DNA of 46,905 nt from Clostridiales bacterium (GCA_016288155.1 JAEEYP010000114.1:1-46905); one strand, 5' to 3'. Positions 32,703 through 41,866 are shown, counted from the first letter of the stretch. Numbers and translations are program-made. The notes: generated from the letters alone by a model not told the origin.

Positions 32703-33340
32703 TCTCGGCCCCTCCCCTCGATCTTCTCGAATTTCCACGCCGGCACCTTGCAGACCGGGCAGAGCGCGGGCGCGTCGTCCCCGATATACACGAATCCGCA
32801 GACGGTGCAGATCCAGACGCTTTTGCCCGCGAGCATCGCCTCGCCCTCTTTGAGATAGCGTCCGACGAGCGACGACAGCATCCGCGTCACCTTCTCGCCC
32901 CACACGCACGCGCGTGCGGCGCCCCGATCCGCGGCCCCGTCCGCCGCCGCCCGCACGCCGGCATATCCGTCGACGTCGCTCATGAGACGCGCGGCGACGC
33001 TCTCCGCGTCCGCGTCCGCGACGGGCGGCGCGGCGGCGGCGAAGCAGTCGGCGAGCTCACGAAACAGCTTCGCTTCCTCCGCCTTGTACTGCTTCTCGCA
33101 CCCCCGCGCGAGATTGGAGCAGAGCGCGGCGAGCTGTCCGACGGAAAGCTCCTTCAGATCGGCGTCCTCCGCGGCGGGCGCAGGGACCGCGGGCGCGGGT
33201 CCCGCTTCCTTCTCCGGCGCGAAATCGCTTTTCGCCGCGCCGCACAGAGGACATTTCCAGTCGTCCGGCAGCGCGTCGAACGGGATCTTTTCCTTCGCGT
33301 CGTCGTAGACGTACCCGCAGATCCCACAGACGTAGCGCAT
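32699..33340 (-). CDS. Two-rubredoxin protein
   Basis: A 213-residue protein. The N-terminal rubredoxin has [12 protein letters not shown] and [13 protein letters not shown], and the C-terminal one has [20 protein letters not shown] and PVC. Between them are an Ala/Pro linker and a helical region ([20 protein letters not shown] and onward to about residue 165) whose helices do not show the ExxH ligands of a diiron site. It looks like a rubrerythrin-like scaffold that lost, or never had, the diiron centre and may relay electrons to the rubrerythrin encoded next. AGGAGG lies ten bases before the ATG. Its stop overlaps the fusion gene start. Confidence 0.72.
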   Translation of the reverse strand: MRYVCGICGYVYDDAKEKIPFDALPDDWKCPLCGAAKSDFAPEKEAGPAPAVPAPAAEDADLKELSVGQLAALCSNLARGCEKQYKAEEAKLFRELADCFAAAAPPVADADAESVAARLMSDVDGYAGVRAAADGAADRGAARACVWGEKVTRMLSSLVGRYLKEGEAMLAGKSVWICTVCGFVYIGDDAPALCPVCKVPAWKFEKIEGRGRE

Positions 33341-33354
33341 GGTACATTCCTCCT

Positions 33355-34281
33355 TTATCGCAGTATTTTGTTCGCGTCTTCTTCCTCTTCTCTCCCGCGC
33401 GGCGGGAGAGGCAGGAGCATGGGCGTGCGCGCCCTGTACGCGGCGTAATCGGGGCGCCGCGCGGCGTTGTGCTTCTCCATCATCGGGATGGATACGAAAA
33501 GGAACAGAGCGATCACGCAGAGGAACCCGAGCCCTTTATACCATATCTCCGGGCAGCGCGCGGCGAAATATACGTACAGTCCGCACCAGAACGACATCTC
33601 TCCGAGATAGTTCGGGTGGCGGGAGTACTTCCAGACGGAGATATCGCAGGTCCTGCGCTCGCCCGCGTGCTCGCGCAGAAAACGGTGGATCGCCCGGTCC
33701 GAGACGTGCTCGAGGAGCACGGCGCCGAGCATCACAAGGAGCCCTATGACCGACAGCGGCGCGAAACGCTCCCGCTGCACGGCGAGGAGCCCGCTGACGA
33801 GGGCGGCGTACACGACGATCGTCGGCACGAAATGCAGCCCGCAGAAGCTGACGCACTGAAAAACGAACGGCGGGTATTTTTCGCGGTACGCGCGGTACCG
33901 CCAGTCCTCGTGTCCGAGGCCGCGGTACGTGACGAGCCAGTTCGCCGTCAGGCGAAGCGACCACACTCCGACGGCGGCGAGGAGCACGAGCGCGTTCACG
34001 TTCCAAAGATCGTACTTTATCATGACGGCGAGGAGCATCACCGGCGGGGCGACGCTCCAGTAGGGATCGTACACGGACACGTCCGCCAAGATCACGGACA
34101 CGGCGAACAACACCGCCGTGGCCGTCGCCGTGAACGCCGCGGCGGCGGCGAGAAGATCCTCGATCCAGAGAAAGGGCAAAACGGCGAGGGCGAACGCCGC
34201 CGCGTAGGCGATCCCGTCTGCCAGCAGCCCGCGGGCGACAGCGCCGTCGGCGCGGGCTTTGACCGTATCGTTTTCCGTCAT
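33355..34281 (-). CDS. DUF1295 family membrane enzyme (steroid 5-alpha-reductase-like)
   Basis: A 308-residue membrane protein with about eight helices. It matches the DUF1295 family by [12 protein letters not shown] early on, [17 protein letters not shown], and the C-terminal signature [20 protein letters not shown] shared with isoprenylcysteine methyltransferases and steroid reductases. The reaction in bacteria is unknown; lipid or isoprenoid modification is the usual guess. It sits 48 bp after the HD gene and 14 bp before the two-rubredoxin gene, so it is part of the redox operon. The ribosome binding site is weak (GTGAG), so a slightly different start is possible. Confidence 0.82.
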   Translation of the reverse strand: MTENDTVKARADGAVARGLLADGIAYAAAFALAVLPFLWIEDLLAAAAAFTATATAVLFAVSVILADVSVYDPYWSVAPPVMLLAVMIKYDLWNVNALVLLAAVGVWSLRLTANWLVTYRGLGHEDWRYRAYREKYPPFVFQCVSFCGLHFVPTIVVYAALVSGLLAVQRERFAPLSVIGLLVMLGAVLLEHVSDRAIHRFLREHAGERRTCDISVWKYSRHPNYLGEMSFWCGLYVYFAARCPEIWYKGLGFLCVIALFLFVSIPMMEKHNAARRPDYAAYRARTPMLLPLPPRGREEEEDANKILR

Positions 34282-34329
34282 CTCACACGTCTGTCGGATA
34301 GCAGCCGTTCTCTGCTTTCCGTCCTCCGT

Positions 34330-34896
34330 TCAGCGTTCCGTGCCGAGCAGCTCGAGCTCCCCGGCGTACGGTTTCATTCCCTCGATGCAGATCGCCGCGA
34401 CGTCCGAGACGTCCATCCCGAGCAGCGCACAGCCGCGGCGGATGAGCTCCCGGTCGCATTTCGCGGCGAATTTTTTATCCTTGAACTTCTTCATGAAGCT
34501 CCCGATCTCCAGATCCGCTATGCCGTTCGGGCGCATGCGGGCGCACGCCTGGATGATCCCGGTCAGCTCGTCCGCCGTGAACAGGCACTTCTCCATAGCT
34601 GTCACCGGCTCGACGTCGGTGCAGATGCCCCATCCGTGGCTCAAAATCGCGCGCACGTCCGACGCGTCGACGCCCTCCGCCAGAAGCTCCCGCTCGGTGT
34701 GTTCCAGATGTTCCTCCGGAAATTTCTCATAGTCGTAATCGTGCAGGTATCCGACCGCCATCCAGTGCTCGCGGTCTTCTCCGAAATGCTCCGCCAGAGC
34801 GCCCATGGCGTACATCACGTTCTTCGCGTGAAGGCGGAGATGGTGCTCCGTCACCTGCGCGTCGTGCAGCGCCCGCGCCCGCTCGAGTGTCAGCAT
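34330..34896 (-). CDS. HD superfamily hydrolase
   Basis: A 188-residue protein of the predicted HD hydrolase group. The metal ligands are visible in HHLRLHAKNVMYAM, MAVGYLHDYDYEKFPEEHLE (the HD dyad at about 52-53) and a later AILSHGWGICTD. The LHDxDYExxPxxH pattern is typical of this small stand-alone family, often near hydrolase or redox genes. It hydrolyses a phosphate ester or nucleotide, identity unknown. AGAGGGATACC precedes the ATG. It is the first gene of the leftward operon running to the GNAT gene. Confidence 0.88.
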   Translation of the reverse strand: MLTLERARALHDAQVTEHHLRLHAKNVMYAMGALAEHFGEDREHWMAVGYLHDYDYEKFPEEHLEHTERELLAEGVDASDVRAILSHGWGICTDVEPVTAMEKCLFTADELTGIIQACARMRPNGIADLEIGSFMKKFKDKKFAAKCDRELIRRGCALLGMDVSDVAAICIEGMKPYAGELELLGTER

Positions 34897-34934
34897 GGTA
34901 TCCCTCTTTTCCGCCGTATCGCTGTGTTTACCTT

Positions 34935-34963
34935 ATTATACATGATTTTTTCGGAGAATGGTA
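34935..34963 (-). promoter_or_regulatory. Probable promoter of the HD-to-GNAT operon
   Basis: A clear TATAAT (34940-34935 on the minus strand) sits 39 bp before the HD gene, but the hexamer 17 bp upstream, TACCAT, is poor. An activator or a different spacer may be needed. Confidence 0.45.
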
Positions 34964-34979
34964 CGAAAAACAAAAAATA

Positions 34980-35028
34980 AACGGAAAAAAAATAAAAAAC
35001 AACCGCCTCCCTCACCGAGGAAGGCGGT
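34980..35028 (-). terminator. Terminator of the sigma-permease-lipoprotein transcript
   Basis: On the minus strand ACCGCCTTCCTC and GAGGGAGGCGGT pair around a short GGT loop (35028-35002), then TG and a long T-run with an A interruption. It lies 14 bp after the lipoprotein stop codon. Confidence 0.88.
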
Positions 35029-35042
35029 ACGGCCGTCGTCAC

Positions 35043-36449
35043 TTACGGCAAAAGCTCCTTTGCTCCTACGTAGGTATACGTCAGGCGGGTGTCGAATTTC
35101 CTTCCCGCCGCCATCTCGGCTTTGATCTCCTCCGCGTCGAAGACCTCGAACTGCGCCCAGACCCGCCCCGCTTCGACGGCGATAAGATCGGCGATATCCG
35201 CCCCGCATCCCGCGAGCACGTCGCGGCGTTCCATCGTCCCAAGATCGAGCCGGACGAGACGGCCCCCGGTCAAGGAATACTTCTTCGTCAGGACCGGTTT
35301 TGCGCCGAGGCGCCATGCCGGATCCGCGGCCTGTTTCTGCTCCTCGCTGAATTCCCAGATCACGCAGCCCTGATAGGAGAACTCCAGCGGCACGTAGTAC
35401 AGAACGCCCGACTCCCGGTCGATGTGATAGAGCCGTTTCATGCGTACCAACTCGCGCCCCGGCAGCGGGATCGCGCCGCAGAGCACCTCCGCCTCGCTCT
35501 CTCCGATCCGTCGGCGCACGAGCTCGCAGACGGTCGCGCCGCGGCTCATCATGAGGGACACTTCCGGGTCGAAGTCCCCTTCGACCGTCTCGTCGTTCGG
35601 GGCGTCGACGCGTACGTCCGTCATACGGACGTAATAGAGACAGTCGTCCCAGATCTCATAGGTATAGGCGCTCCGCTCGGTCTCGAAGACGGCGGCGCTT
35701 GTCTGAAAGCCGTAATCCGCCGCGAAGATCGGGGTACCGCCGTACCTGCCGGTATAATAGACCGCGCCGTTGTCCGAGGCGAGGAGCGTGGGATACATCC
35801 CATCCGGATCCTCGAGCACGACGGTGAGGCCGCCGAAATTTCCGATCCGCGCGACGTTCATCCCGCCGTACGAGACGTGCGTGCCCGTCGCGTCCGTCGT
35901 CGTCTCCTTCGAGTACGGCACGGAGACGTACGCCTCGCCGCCGAGCAGCCAGAAATCGTCGATCACGTCCTCCTGTTCATAGAGGACCTTCACCTCCCCC
36001 GAAGCGACGTCCATGACGCGAAGCTGGTACGCATATTCGACGGGCATTGCCGCCGCGTTTTTGACCGCGCGGGCGACGTACGTGACCGCGCCGTCCGCGG
36101 CGATCACGCCGGATTCCGCCCCGATCCGGGCGGGACACTCCAGAAAATTCTGATGCGTACAGAACGGATCGAAGCAAAGCGGGCGCGTCTCGCCCGTATC
36201 GACGGGCGTATACGTCAGGATCCCGCCCTCGACGGAATACACCGTCCCGTCGGCAAAGACCGTCCTCTGCGCCGCGAAAAACGGAAGCGTCTCCGCCGCG
36301 CGCGGGACGTCCGTCGGAGCGGGAGCGTCCGCGCCGTCCTCCGCCGCCGTCCCCGTCGTGCCGGACAGGACGAGAGGACCGGAGGGAGCGCCGCCGCAGG
36401 CGGAAAGAAAGAGAAGAAGGACGCCAACCGCACACAGAATCTTTTTCAT
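35043..36449 (-). CDS. Lipoprotein 1 with CxDPxC motif
   Basis: A 468-residue exported lipoprotein. The signal peptide ends LLLFLSAC with Cys18 lipidated. Then a low-complexity linker and a beta-propeller-like body with repeated short strands (VFADGTVYSVEGGILTYTPV, AADGAVTYVARAV, LLGGEAYVSVPYS) at spacing expected of DUF5050-like domains. The motif Cys92-FDPF-Cys97 with Cys105 matches CxDPxC motifs of lipoproteins 2-4. AGGAG precedes the ATG. It is 104 bp after the sigma-linked permease gene, with no terminator in between, so probably on its transcript. Its job may be to sense or hold a ligand outside the membrane for that complex. Confidence 0.78.
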   Translation of the reverse strand: MKKILCAVGVLLLFLSACGGAPSGPLVLSGTTGTAAEDGADAPAPTDVPRAAETLPFFAAQRTVFADGTVYSVEGGILTYTPVDTGETRPLCFDPFCTHQNFLECPARIGAESGVIAADGAVTYVARAVKNAAAMPVEYAYQLRVMDVASGEVKVLYEQEDVIDDFWLLGGEAYVSVPYSKETTTDATGTHVSYGGMNVARIGNFGGLTVVLEDPDGMYPTLLASDNGAVYYTGRYGGTPIFAADYGFQTSAAVFETERSAYTYEIWDDCLYYVRMTDVRVDAPNDETVEGDFDPEVSLMMSRGATVCELVRRRIGESEAEVLCGAIPLPGRELVRMKRLYHIDRESGVLYYVPLEFSYQGCVIWEFSEEQKQAADPAWRLGAKPVLTKKYSLTGGRLVRLDLGTMERRDVLAGCGADIADLIAVEAGRVWAQFEVFDAEEIKAEMAAGRKFDTRLTYTYVGAKELLP

Positions 36450-36553
36450 TTTCTGAAGCTCCTTTCGATCAAACGATCCCGACCGTCTTGCCCGCGTTTT
36501 TTCATACAAAGTTCCCTGCCGGGCTCCTTTTCAAAGAAGCCGCGTTTTCCCCC

Positions 36554-39073
36554 TCACTCCACGTACATTTTCCGCGCGGACCACGTCAGGGCGGAGACGG
36601 CGATCCCGGCGAGGACGATCCATAAGGCGAGCATCGTCCAGCCGGAGCCGAGGAGGGAGAGGCGTGCCGAGTCGAGAAAGAGCGGCGTCCCCGCGAGAAG
36701 GGAGAGGAAATTCACGCGCTGCGCCGCCCGCCACCCGAACGCCGCGAAGAGCGCCGGGCAGAGCGTCAGCGCGGCGGCGGAGCCGAGCACGGGCAGATGC
36801 CGCGAGAGCAGTTCCGAAAGCGCGCAGACGAGCATCGCCATGATGAGCGCCCCGAGAACGCGCAGGATCACGTACACCGCCGCGTAGCCGGTGAGCGAAA
36901 GGGATCCGGCGTACTCGCCGAAGAGCGAGATCGACGCGAGCGGCGCGCCCGCCGCCGGAAGATCGTAGTTGCGCGCGATGACGGTGAAATCGACCGCGCA
37001 GGAAAAGGCGGCGAGGAGCACGGCGATCGTCCCGCCCGAGACGAGCTTCGCTCGGAAGGTCTCGCGCCGACCGCGCTTCGTCACGCGCAGAATCTGCGCA
37101 AAGGAGCCCGCCGACGCGCGCGAGACGTACTCCCCCGCGAAGGTGCCGGTCAGAAGGAGCAGCACCGCCGTGTAGAGGAAGAGATCCGCGTCGCCGGAGA
37201 AGAGCCGCCGCCAGCCGGCGTCGTAGACGAACCAGCCGTCCCCGCGCGCCGCGAGATACGCCGCGTGCCGCTCGACCGGCGAAAGGACGGCGGAACGCGC
37301 CTCGGCGTCGCCGTACTCCGTCAGATAATCCCGGTATTCCTCATACCCGACCTCCTCCCGCGCGTACGCCTCCTGCATCGCGTCCTTTATTTCGAGGATC
37401 CCGTCGATCCGCGCGCGCTCCGCGGCGATCCACGCGGACTTCTCCTCCGTCAGCGGACCCTCGAGCACCGTCATGTATTCTTTGTACACCGCGTCGGCGT
37501 AGGAGGGCTTCGCCTCGTTCTGCCGCGCGGAATACCAGCCCTTCGACGCGAGCAGCGCAAGCAGCAGCACGAGGAACCGCGAGGAGACGAGCGTCTTGAA
37601 CGTTTCCGCCCGAAAGAGCGAAAGCGAATACGTCCGCTCCGTGCGCCGCGTACCGCGCCGCTGCCGCGCGGCGGCGGCGCGCAGCCGCGCCCACGCCGTC
37701 ATGACGGCGGAGACCGCCGGGTCGAGAAAACCGACGCGCCTCTCCGTTCCGCCCAGCGCGTGGAGAAGGACGGCGGCCGCCGCCCCGCCGAGGAGCAGGA
37801 CGGCGAGAAGAACGAGCGTCACCGGCACCGTCCCCGCCGCCGCCCCGAAGAGATCGAGTGCGCGGTAGCGCTCGAAGAGCGAATTCACCGCCGCCGCCGA
37901 CACGAGATTGCAGTGCGCCGCCGCATACGCCGCGTCGAGGCGCGAGAGGAGCAGGTTCACGCCGAAGAGCGCGAGCCCCGCCGGATAGCTGAGGACCGGA
38001 TGGCGCAGAAGGTTCGAAAGAACGAGCACCAGCACGGAGAAGACCGCCGCCGCGAGCATCCGGACGAGGACCGTCAGGATCATATACGTCCCGACGGTGA
38101 TCCGGTACGGCGAGTAGGTGAACGCCGGGAGCGCCTGGAGCGCGTTATACGGCGAGGAGAACCCGACCCGGAGCCCGAACGCCGCAAACGCCGTCCCGGC
38201 AAAGAGGAGCGTGAACAGCGCGCTGACGCCGACGGTCACGGCGATCTTGACGGCCGCCGTCCGGGCGCGTCCGCGCCGCGCCGTGCGCAGAACGGGCAGA
38301 AATCCGGTCTGCTTTTCCTGCGTGAAGACGACGGAGCCGACGAGGATGAGCATGAAAAAGAGCAGCGCCTCCCCGATCCGGTACTCAAAATAGCCGTCCC
38401 AGCCATGCACGTACTCCACCGCGATCCGCACCGTCCCGCGCAACGCCTCGTAGCGCCGGACGACCTCCTCCTGATACTTCCAGATGAAGGTGTCCTCCCC
38501 CACGCCGACGCGCCGGTATTCCCTCAGGTTGGCGCGGGCTTCGTTTGTCACGTGCTCGAGCCGCGCGGAGTATCCCCCGGACTGGTTGATCGCCGTATAC
38601 AGGAGCCGGAAAAGCAGGCTGTCCGATATCGCGTCGTCGTCGGAGTAGCGGTTCGGCAGGCGCTTCCACTCGTACGGTTCCTCTCCGGCGCGCTCCGCCT
38701 CATAGGAGAGCACTCTCTGCTCCGTTTCGTACGCGGTGATCTCCCGATACCACGCCTCGTATTCTTCGGGATCCTCAAAGTATCCCTCAAAGAATTTCCC
38801 GACCGTCCCGGCGGGGCAGCGCGCCGCGAACGTTTCGCCCGCCGCCTGCCACGCGAGGAAGAAATTGAGCGCGAGGAACACCGCGAGGAAGACCCACACG
38901 ACCCGCGCGCCGAGGAGCTTGCGGCATTCCGCGCCGATCAGTCCCCCGCGCCGGCGGGATCTCTTCCCCGCCGCCGCTTCGCGTTCCGCCTCGCCGTACG
39001 CGAGGTCGATCCATCGCCCGTCGATATTGCCCACGGCGCGCATCACGTCCGCGCCCGTCAGTTTCCGCTTCAT
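36554..39073 (-). CDS. Anti-sigma-like membrane protein fused to a tandem ABC-2-like permease
   Basis: A 839-residue membrane protein. Residues 1-40 (KLTGADVMRAVGNIDGRWID) resemble the cytoplasmic start of anti-sigma factors that follow clostridial ECF sigma genes. After a first helix at 57-75 there are two similar halves, each with a long extracytoplasmic loop followed by helices. Each half holds a matching cytoplasmic stretch: TGFLPVLRTARRGRARTAAV in half 1 and AGSFAQILRVTKRGRRETFR in half 2 (about residues 250-280 and 655-690). This suggests internal duplication of an ABC-2 permease. Its ATG overlaps the sigma stop by four bases. A paralogue without the anti-sigma part begins at 44708. No ATPase gene is present. 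Confidence 0.75.
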   Translation of the reverse strand: MKRKLTGADVMRAVGNIDGRWIDLAYGEAEREAAAGKRSRRRGGLIGAECRKLLGARVVWVFLAVFLALNFFLAWQAAGETFAARCPAGTVGKFFEGYFEDPEEYEAWYREITAYETEQRVLSYEAERAGEEPYEWKRLPNRYSDDDAISDSLLFRLLYTAINQSGGYSARLEHVTNEARANLREYRRVGVGEDTFIWKYQEEVVRRYEALRGTVRIAVEYVHGWDGYFEYRIGEALLFFMLILVGSVVFTQEKQTGFLPVLRTARRGRARTAAVKIAVTVGVSALFTLLFAGTAFAAFGLRVGFSSPYNALQALPAFTYSPYRITVGTYMILTVLVRMLAAAVFSVLVLVLSNLLRHPVLSYPAGLALFGVNLLLSRLDAAYAAAHCNLVSAAAVNSLFERYRALDLFGAAAGTVPVTLVLLAVLLLGGAAAAVLLHALGGTERRVGFLDPAVSAVMTAWARLRAAAARQRRGTRRTERTYSLSLFRAETFKTLVSSRFLVLLLALLASKGWYSARQNEAKPSYADAVYKEYMTVLEGPLTEEKSAWIAAERARIDGILEIKDAMQEAYAREEVGYEEYRDYLTEYGDAEARSAVLSPVERHAAYLAARGDGWFVYDAGWRRLFSGDADLFLYTAVLLLLTGTFAGEYVSRASAGSFAQILRVTKRGRRETFRAKLVSGGTIAVLLAAFSCAVDFTVIARNYDLPAAGAPLASISLFGEYAGSLSLTGYAAVYVILRVLGALIMAMLVCALSELLSRHLPVLGSAAALTLCPALFAAFGWRAAQRVNFLSLLAGTPLFLDSARLSLLGSGWTMLALWIVLAGIAVSALTWSARKMYVE

Positions 39074-39621
39074 GCGTCGATCCCTTCTTTCTTCAGTTCC
39101 GCGGCAAGGTCGTGCCGCAGCCGTTTCAGCATCCTCGCTACGGTCGCGGGGCTCGTCCCCGCCGCGCGGGCGATCTTCCGCATCGATTCGCCGGAGAAAT
39201 ACCGCCGCACGAAGACGGCGGCCTCCTCCCGCGTCCGTCCGGCGAGGAACCGGTCGATCGCCCCGGCGAGCGCCAGGGACCCGACGACCTCCTCCTCGAG
39301 CGAAACGTCCGCCGCCTGCGCCGTTTCATCCAGCTCTTCGAGGACCGCGCTCCGCCGGAGGGCCTTTTCCGCCGCCATCCGGTTCATCGCCAGATTCCGC
39401 ACGATCCGCGCGGCGTACGCCCGGAGGGAGACCGGATCCTCCGGCGGGATGGCGTTCCACAGCCGGAGGCAGGCGTCGTTCAGGCATTCCTCCGCCGTCC
39501 GCGCGTCCCCGGTGACGCCGAGGGCGATCCCGCGGCACAGCTTGCCGTACAGGCGGATGAATTCTTTTATGGCGCGCTCGTCCCGCGCGAAAAACAGCGC
39601 GACGATCTCCCTCTCGTTCAC
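39070..39621 (-). CDS. ECF-type RNA polymerase sigma factor
   Basis: A 183-residue sigma-70 family factor of the ECF type. Region 2 spans roughly residues 15-80 (EFIRLYGKLCRGIALGVTGD, then AEECLNDACLRLWNAIPPED, YAARIVRNLAMNRM) and region 4 about 130-180 (FVRRYFSGESMRKIARAAGT, then SPATVARMLKRLRHDLAAEL with the DNA-contact helix). The start is GTG with AGGAGG seven bases upstream. It overlaps the anti-sigma-like permease gene by four bases (ATGA), the usual sigma/anti-sigma arrangement. Its own promoter (39654-39682) has TTGCGA and TATAAT. Targets could include the divergent lipoproteins. Confidence 0.9.
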   Translation of the reverse strand: MNEREIVALFFARDERAIKEFIRLYGKLCRGIALGVTGDARTAEECLNDACLRLWNAIPPEDPVSLRAYAARIVRNLAMNRMAAEKALRRSAVLEELDETAQAADVSLEEEVVGSLALAGAIDRFLAGRTREEAAVFVRRYFSGESMRKIARAAGTSPATVARMLKRLRHDLAAELKKEGIDA

Positions 39622-39653
39622 GGCGGATCCTCCTTTCCGGGCAATCTTCCCGT

Positions 39654-39682
39654 ATTATATTATAAGACCGGATTTTTCGCAA
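39654..39682 (-). promoter_or_regulatory. Promoter of the sigma factor operon
   Basis: On the minus strand TTGCGA (39682-39677), 17-bp spacer, TATAAT (39659-39654), with a second TATAAT overlapping. GTGAAACAC lies just upstream and could be an ECF-type recognition element. Confidence 0.6.
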
Positions 39683-39791
39683 AGTGTTTCACGAAAACGC
39701 CGGTGCGGGCAAAAAAAATCCGCCCGATCCCGATTTTCCCGTCGTTTTCCCCGTTTTTCCTAGTATTTTTCGGCGTTTCCGCCATATTTTA

Positions 39792-39820
39792 TTGAATAAT
39801 GCCATATCATATGGTATAAT
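39792..39820 (+). promoter_or_regulatory. Promoter of lipoprotein 2 with palindromic spacer
   Basis: TTGAAT (39792-39797), 17-bp spacer, TATAAT (39815-39820) with an extended -10 TGG. The spacer contains the perfect palindrome CCATATCATATGG (39802-39814). A protein bound there would block polymerase, so it is a likely repressor site. Confidence 0.65.
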
Positions 39821-39884
39821 AGTGACAGCGGCAGCCGCGCGGAGAGCGGCGGCACGCGCACGGAAAACCGGCGGAGATAATTTG

Positions 39885-39904
39885 TGAACGATTTGTAAAT
39901 TTTC
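39885..39904 (+). repeat. Leader motif shared by lipoproteins 2 and 4
   Basis: TGAACGATTTGTAAATTTTC here and TGAACGGTATGTAAATATTC at 43252-43271 match in 17 of 20 positions. Similarity resumes downstream with GCAGATT and TTGTTGTCT in both. It is either a conserved regulator site or the remnant of the duplicated leader. Confidence 0.75.
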
Positions 39905-39944
39905 ATTTTTTTTGCTTTACCCCCGCAGATTTCGGGGCGTTTTG

Positions 39945-39973
39945 TTGTCTATATAAGCAGAAACAAAAATACT
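39945..39973 (+). promoter_or_regulatory. Possible second promoter of lipoprotein 2
   Basis: TTGTCT (39945-39950), 17-bp spacer, AATACT. The -10 is weak. The -35 and its upstream block match the promoter region of lipoprotein 4 (TTGTCT at 43325-43330), so the two leaders are related. Confidence 0.4.
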
Positions 39974-40081
39974 GCTATTTCCGGCGCCTGTGTAAATGCG
40001 TTCGTGGGGGATGCGCTCCCCCGTCGCGGCCGCGGAAAGCGGCGACCGAAAAGCAAGATCAAAAACATGGAGGAACGACCC

Positions 40082-41866
40082 ATGAAAACGGCAAAGAACG
40101 TCCTGACGGCGCTGCTCGCCCTGCTGCTTATTCTGCCGCTGTTCGTCTCGTGCGGCGGGACGCCGGGGCAGACGACGCCCGGCGGCACGCCGAAGACCGC
40201 GCTGCTGCGCGACAACCGCGTGATCGGCATACAGAATTTCGTCGTGTGCGGGGACTACATATTCCTCGGCGGGAGCACCGCCAGACGCTGGAACACCGTG
40301 ACGGGCGAGATCGTCGGGGCGTGCCGGGATCCGGAGTGCCGCGGGGACTGCCCGCTGGAGAGCGGGCGCTGCACCCTCATCCAGGTCGCGGACGGGAAGC
40401 TGTTTTTCTGCGCGCATATGATCAAGGAGCCGCATATGGGGATGCACCCGGTCCGCGTCGGCTATCAGGACCTTCTCACCGGCGAGGTGAAGATCCTGCT
40501 CGAGTCCTCATACGTCGAACAGCTCTCCCCCATCTCCGTGTACGGCGGGAAGCTGTATTATACCCGCTGGCTCATGAGGCAGGGCGCGGAGGATGTTGGC
40601 GGTGAGGCCGCGCTGGACCCGGACAATTACGAACAGCATCTCTGCCGGGTCTCCGTGGAGAGCGGCAGAGAGGAGGTGCTGCGCGCCGCCCCCGACGAGA
40701 CCTTCGTCATCGTATCGGACGGGTATTTCGTCACTTACTCAAAGGAAGACAACGTCATGTACTCCTACGGCGAGGATTTCCGGGAGCGGACGGTGCTCCT
40801 CGACTTCGGCGCGCAGGGTCTGCGGGCCAGCCCGCACGGGAATTATCTCGACGGGAAGCTGTACTTCGGCGTGAGCCGCGACGCCGTCGACGACGGGGCG
40901 GCGGAGAGCAGTCTCTGCTCGTTCGACCTCGCCTCGGGAACGCTGACGCCGCTTTTGGAAAAGAAGCTCTCGCGCTGGTATCTGACGGAGGACGCGATCT
41001 GGTACTTTTTGGCGGATGAGATGCGCTGGATCTTCCCGGAGGGCTGGGAGGAGATGACGGAGGAGGAACGGGAGGACGATCCTCCGCAGTTCGACGATAC
41101 CGTCCTGTACACGTGCGATCTCGACGGAAAAAATGGGCGCGCAGTCTGGAAGAACGCCGCCAGGAGGTTTCTGGACCACATCGCCGTGACCGACGGCATG
41201 CTGTACGGCGAAGTAAACGAAAACAACGAACGGTATAAAGCGACCGACGTGGCGGTCGATCACACGAACGGGCTGTCGGTCTCCGCGGGGCAGACCGAGC
41301 ACTACTTCTGCGCGATCGACTTCGCCGCGAACACGGTAACGGACGTGGAGACGGGCGCGCTCCACGAAAACGCCGCGACGCTCATGCTCGCCTTTGACGA
41401 ATACGCCCCGCCCACGTCCTCCGAGGGGGATCGCTTCGCTCTGGAAGAGGTATACGACGAGGCGACGGACCGGCGCGGGTACTGCATCGTCGGGCCGGGC
41501 GCCTTCAAAAAAGAACTGTTCCTCGACCTGTCAAAACTGGAGGACGATCTGCCGTATCTGTGGGACGGCGGCAGCGGCCTGCGCGGGATGAAGAATCTCG
41601 TAATGCTCACCCTGCCGGGAGGCTTCCTTGAGATCCGCGTAGGATTTGCGGACTGCCCGCTCCTCACCACGGTCAGGATCCCGGCGTCGGTGCGGAAGAT
41701 CGGCTCCTCCGACGGGATCGGGATCTTTGCGGGGTGCCCCGAGTTGTCGTTCGTGTTCTACGGCGGGACCGTCGAGGAGTGGAACGCCATCGAGAAAACG
41801 GAGGGCTGGAACGACGGCGCCGCGCACTTCACCGTACTGTGTGACGACGGAAGCGTCGCGTATTAA
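40082..41866 (+). CDS. Lipoprotein 2 with CxDPxC motif and BspA-type leucine-rich repeat
   Basis: A 594-residue exported lipoprotein. The signal peptide ends LLILPLFVSC with Cys24 lipidated, then a Thr/Pro/Gly linker. The body has propeller-like strands (VTGEIVGACRDPEC starting near residue 73, with Cys81 and the following RGDC). The C-terminal ~100 residues (LRGMKNLVMLTLPGGFLEIR, FADCPLLTTVRIPASVRKIG, FYGGTVEEWNAIEKTEGWN) are a BspA-like leucine-rich repeat, a surface-binding module absent in lipoproteins 3 and 4. GGAGG precedes the ATG. First gene of the rightward array. Confidence 0.8.
   Translation: MKTAKNVLTALLALLLILPLFVSCGGTPGQTTPGGTPKTALLRDNRVIGIQNFVVCGDYIFLGGSTARRWNTVTGEIVGACRDPECRGDCPLESGRCTLIQVADGKLFFCAHMIKEPHMGMHPVRVGYQDLLTGEVKILLESSYVEQLSPISVYGGKLYYTRWLMRQGAEDVGGEAALDPDNYEQHLCRVSVESGREEVLRAAPDETFVIVSDGYFVTYSKEDNVMYSYGEDFRERTVLLDFGAQGLRASPHGNYLDGKLYFGVSRDAVDDGAAESSLCSFDLASGTLTPLLEKKLSRWYLTEDAIWYFLADEMRWIFPEGWEEMTEEEREDDPPQFDDTVLYTCDLDGKNGRAVWKNAARRFLDHIAVTDGMLYGEVNENNERYKATDVAVDHTNGLSVSAGQTEHYFCAIDFAANTVTDVETGALHENAATLMLAFDEYAPPTSSEGDRFALEEVYDEATDRRGYCIVGPGAFKKELFLDLSKLEDDLPYLWDGGSGLRGMKNLVMLTLPGGFLEIRVGFADCPLLTTVRIPASVRKIGSSDGIGIFAGCPELSFVFYGGTVEEWNAIEKTEGWNDGAAHFTVLCDDGSVAY

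Larger units (their letters stand above)
39622..40081. other. Divergent regulatory interval between sigma factor and lipoprotein 2
   Basis: This 460-bp gene-free interval holds the leftward sigma promoter (39654-39682), a rightward promoter with a palindrome in its spacer (39792-39820), a second possible rightward promoter (39945-39973) and a structured leader. Leader hairpins include CCCCG/CGGGG at about 39921-39938 and GGGGGA/TCCCCC near 40006-40024. A leader motif at 39885-39904 recurs at 43252-43271. Confidence 0.75.

Noticed and set aside
36797-39763. A 988-codon plus-strand frame opposite the permease and sigma genes
   Set aside because: Shadow of the permease and sigma factor coding strands; composition extreme (Arg, Glu, His), no ribosome binding site.
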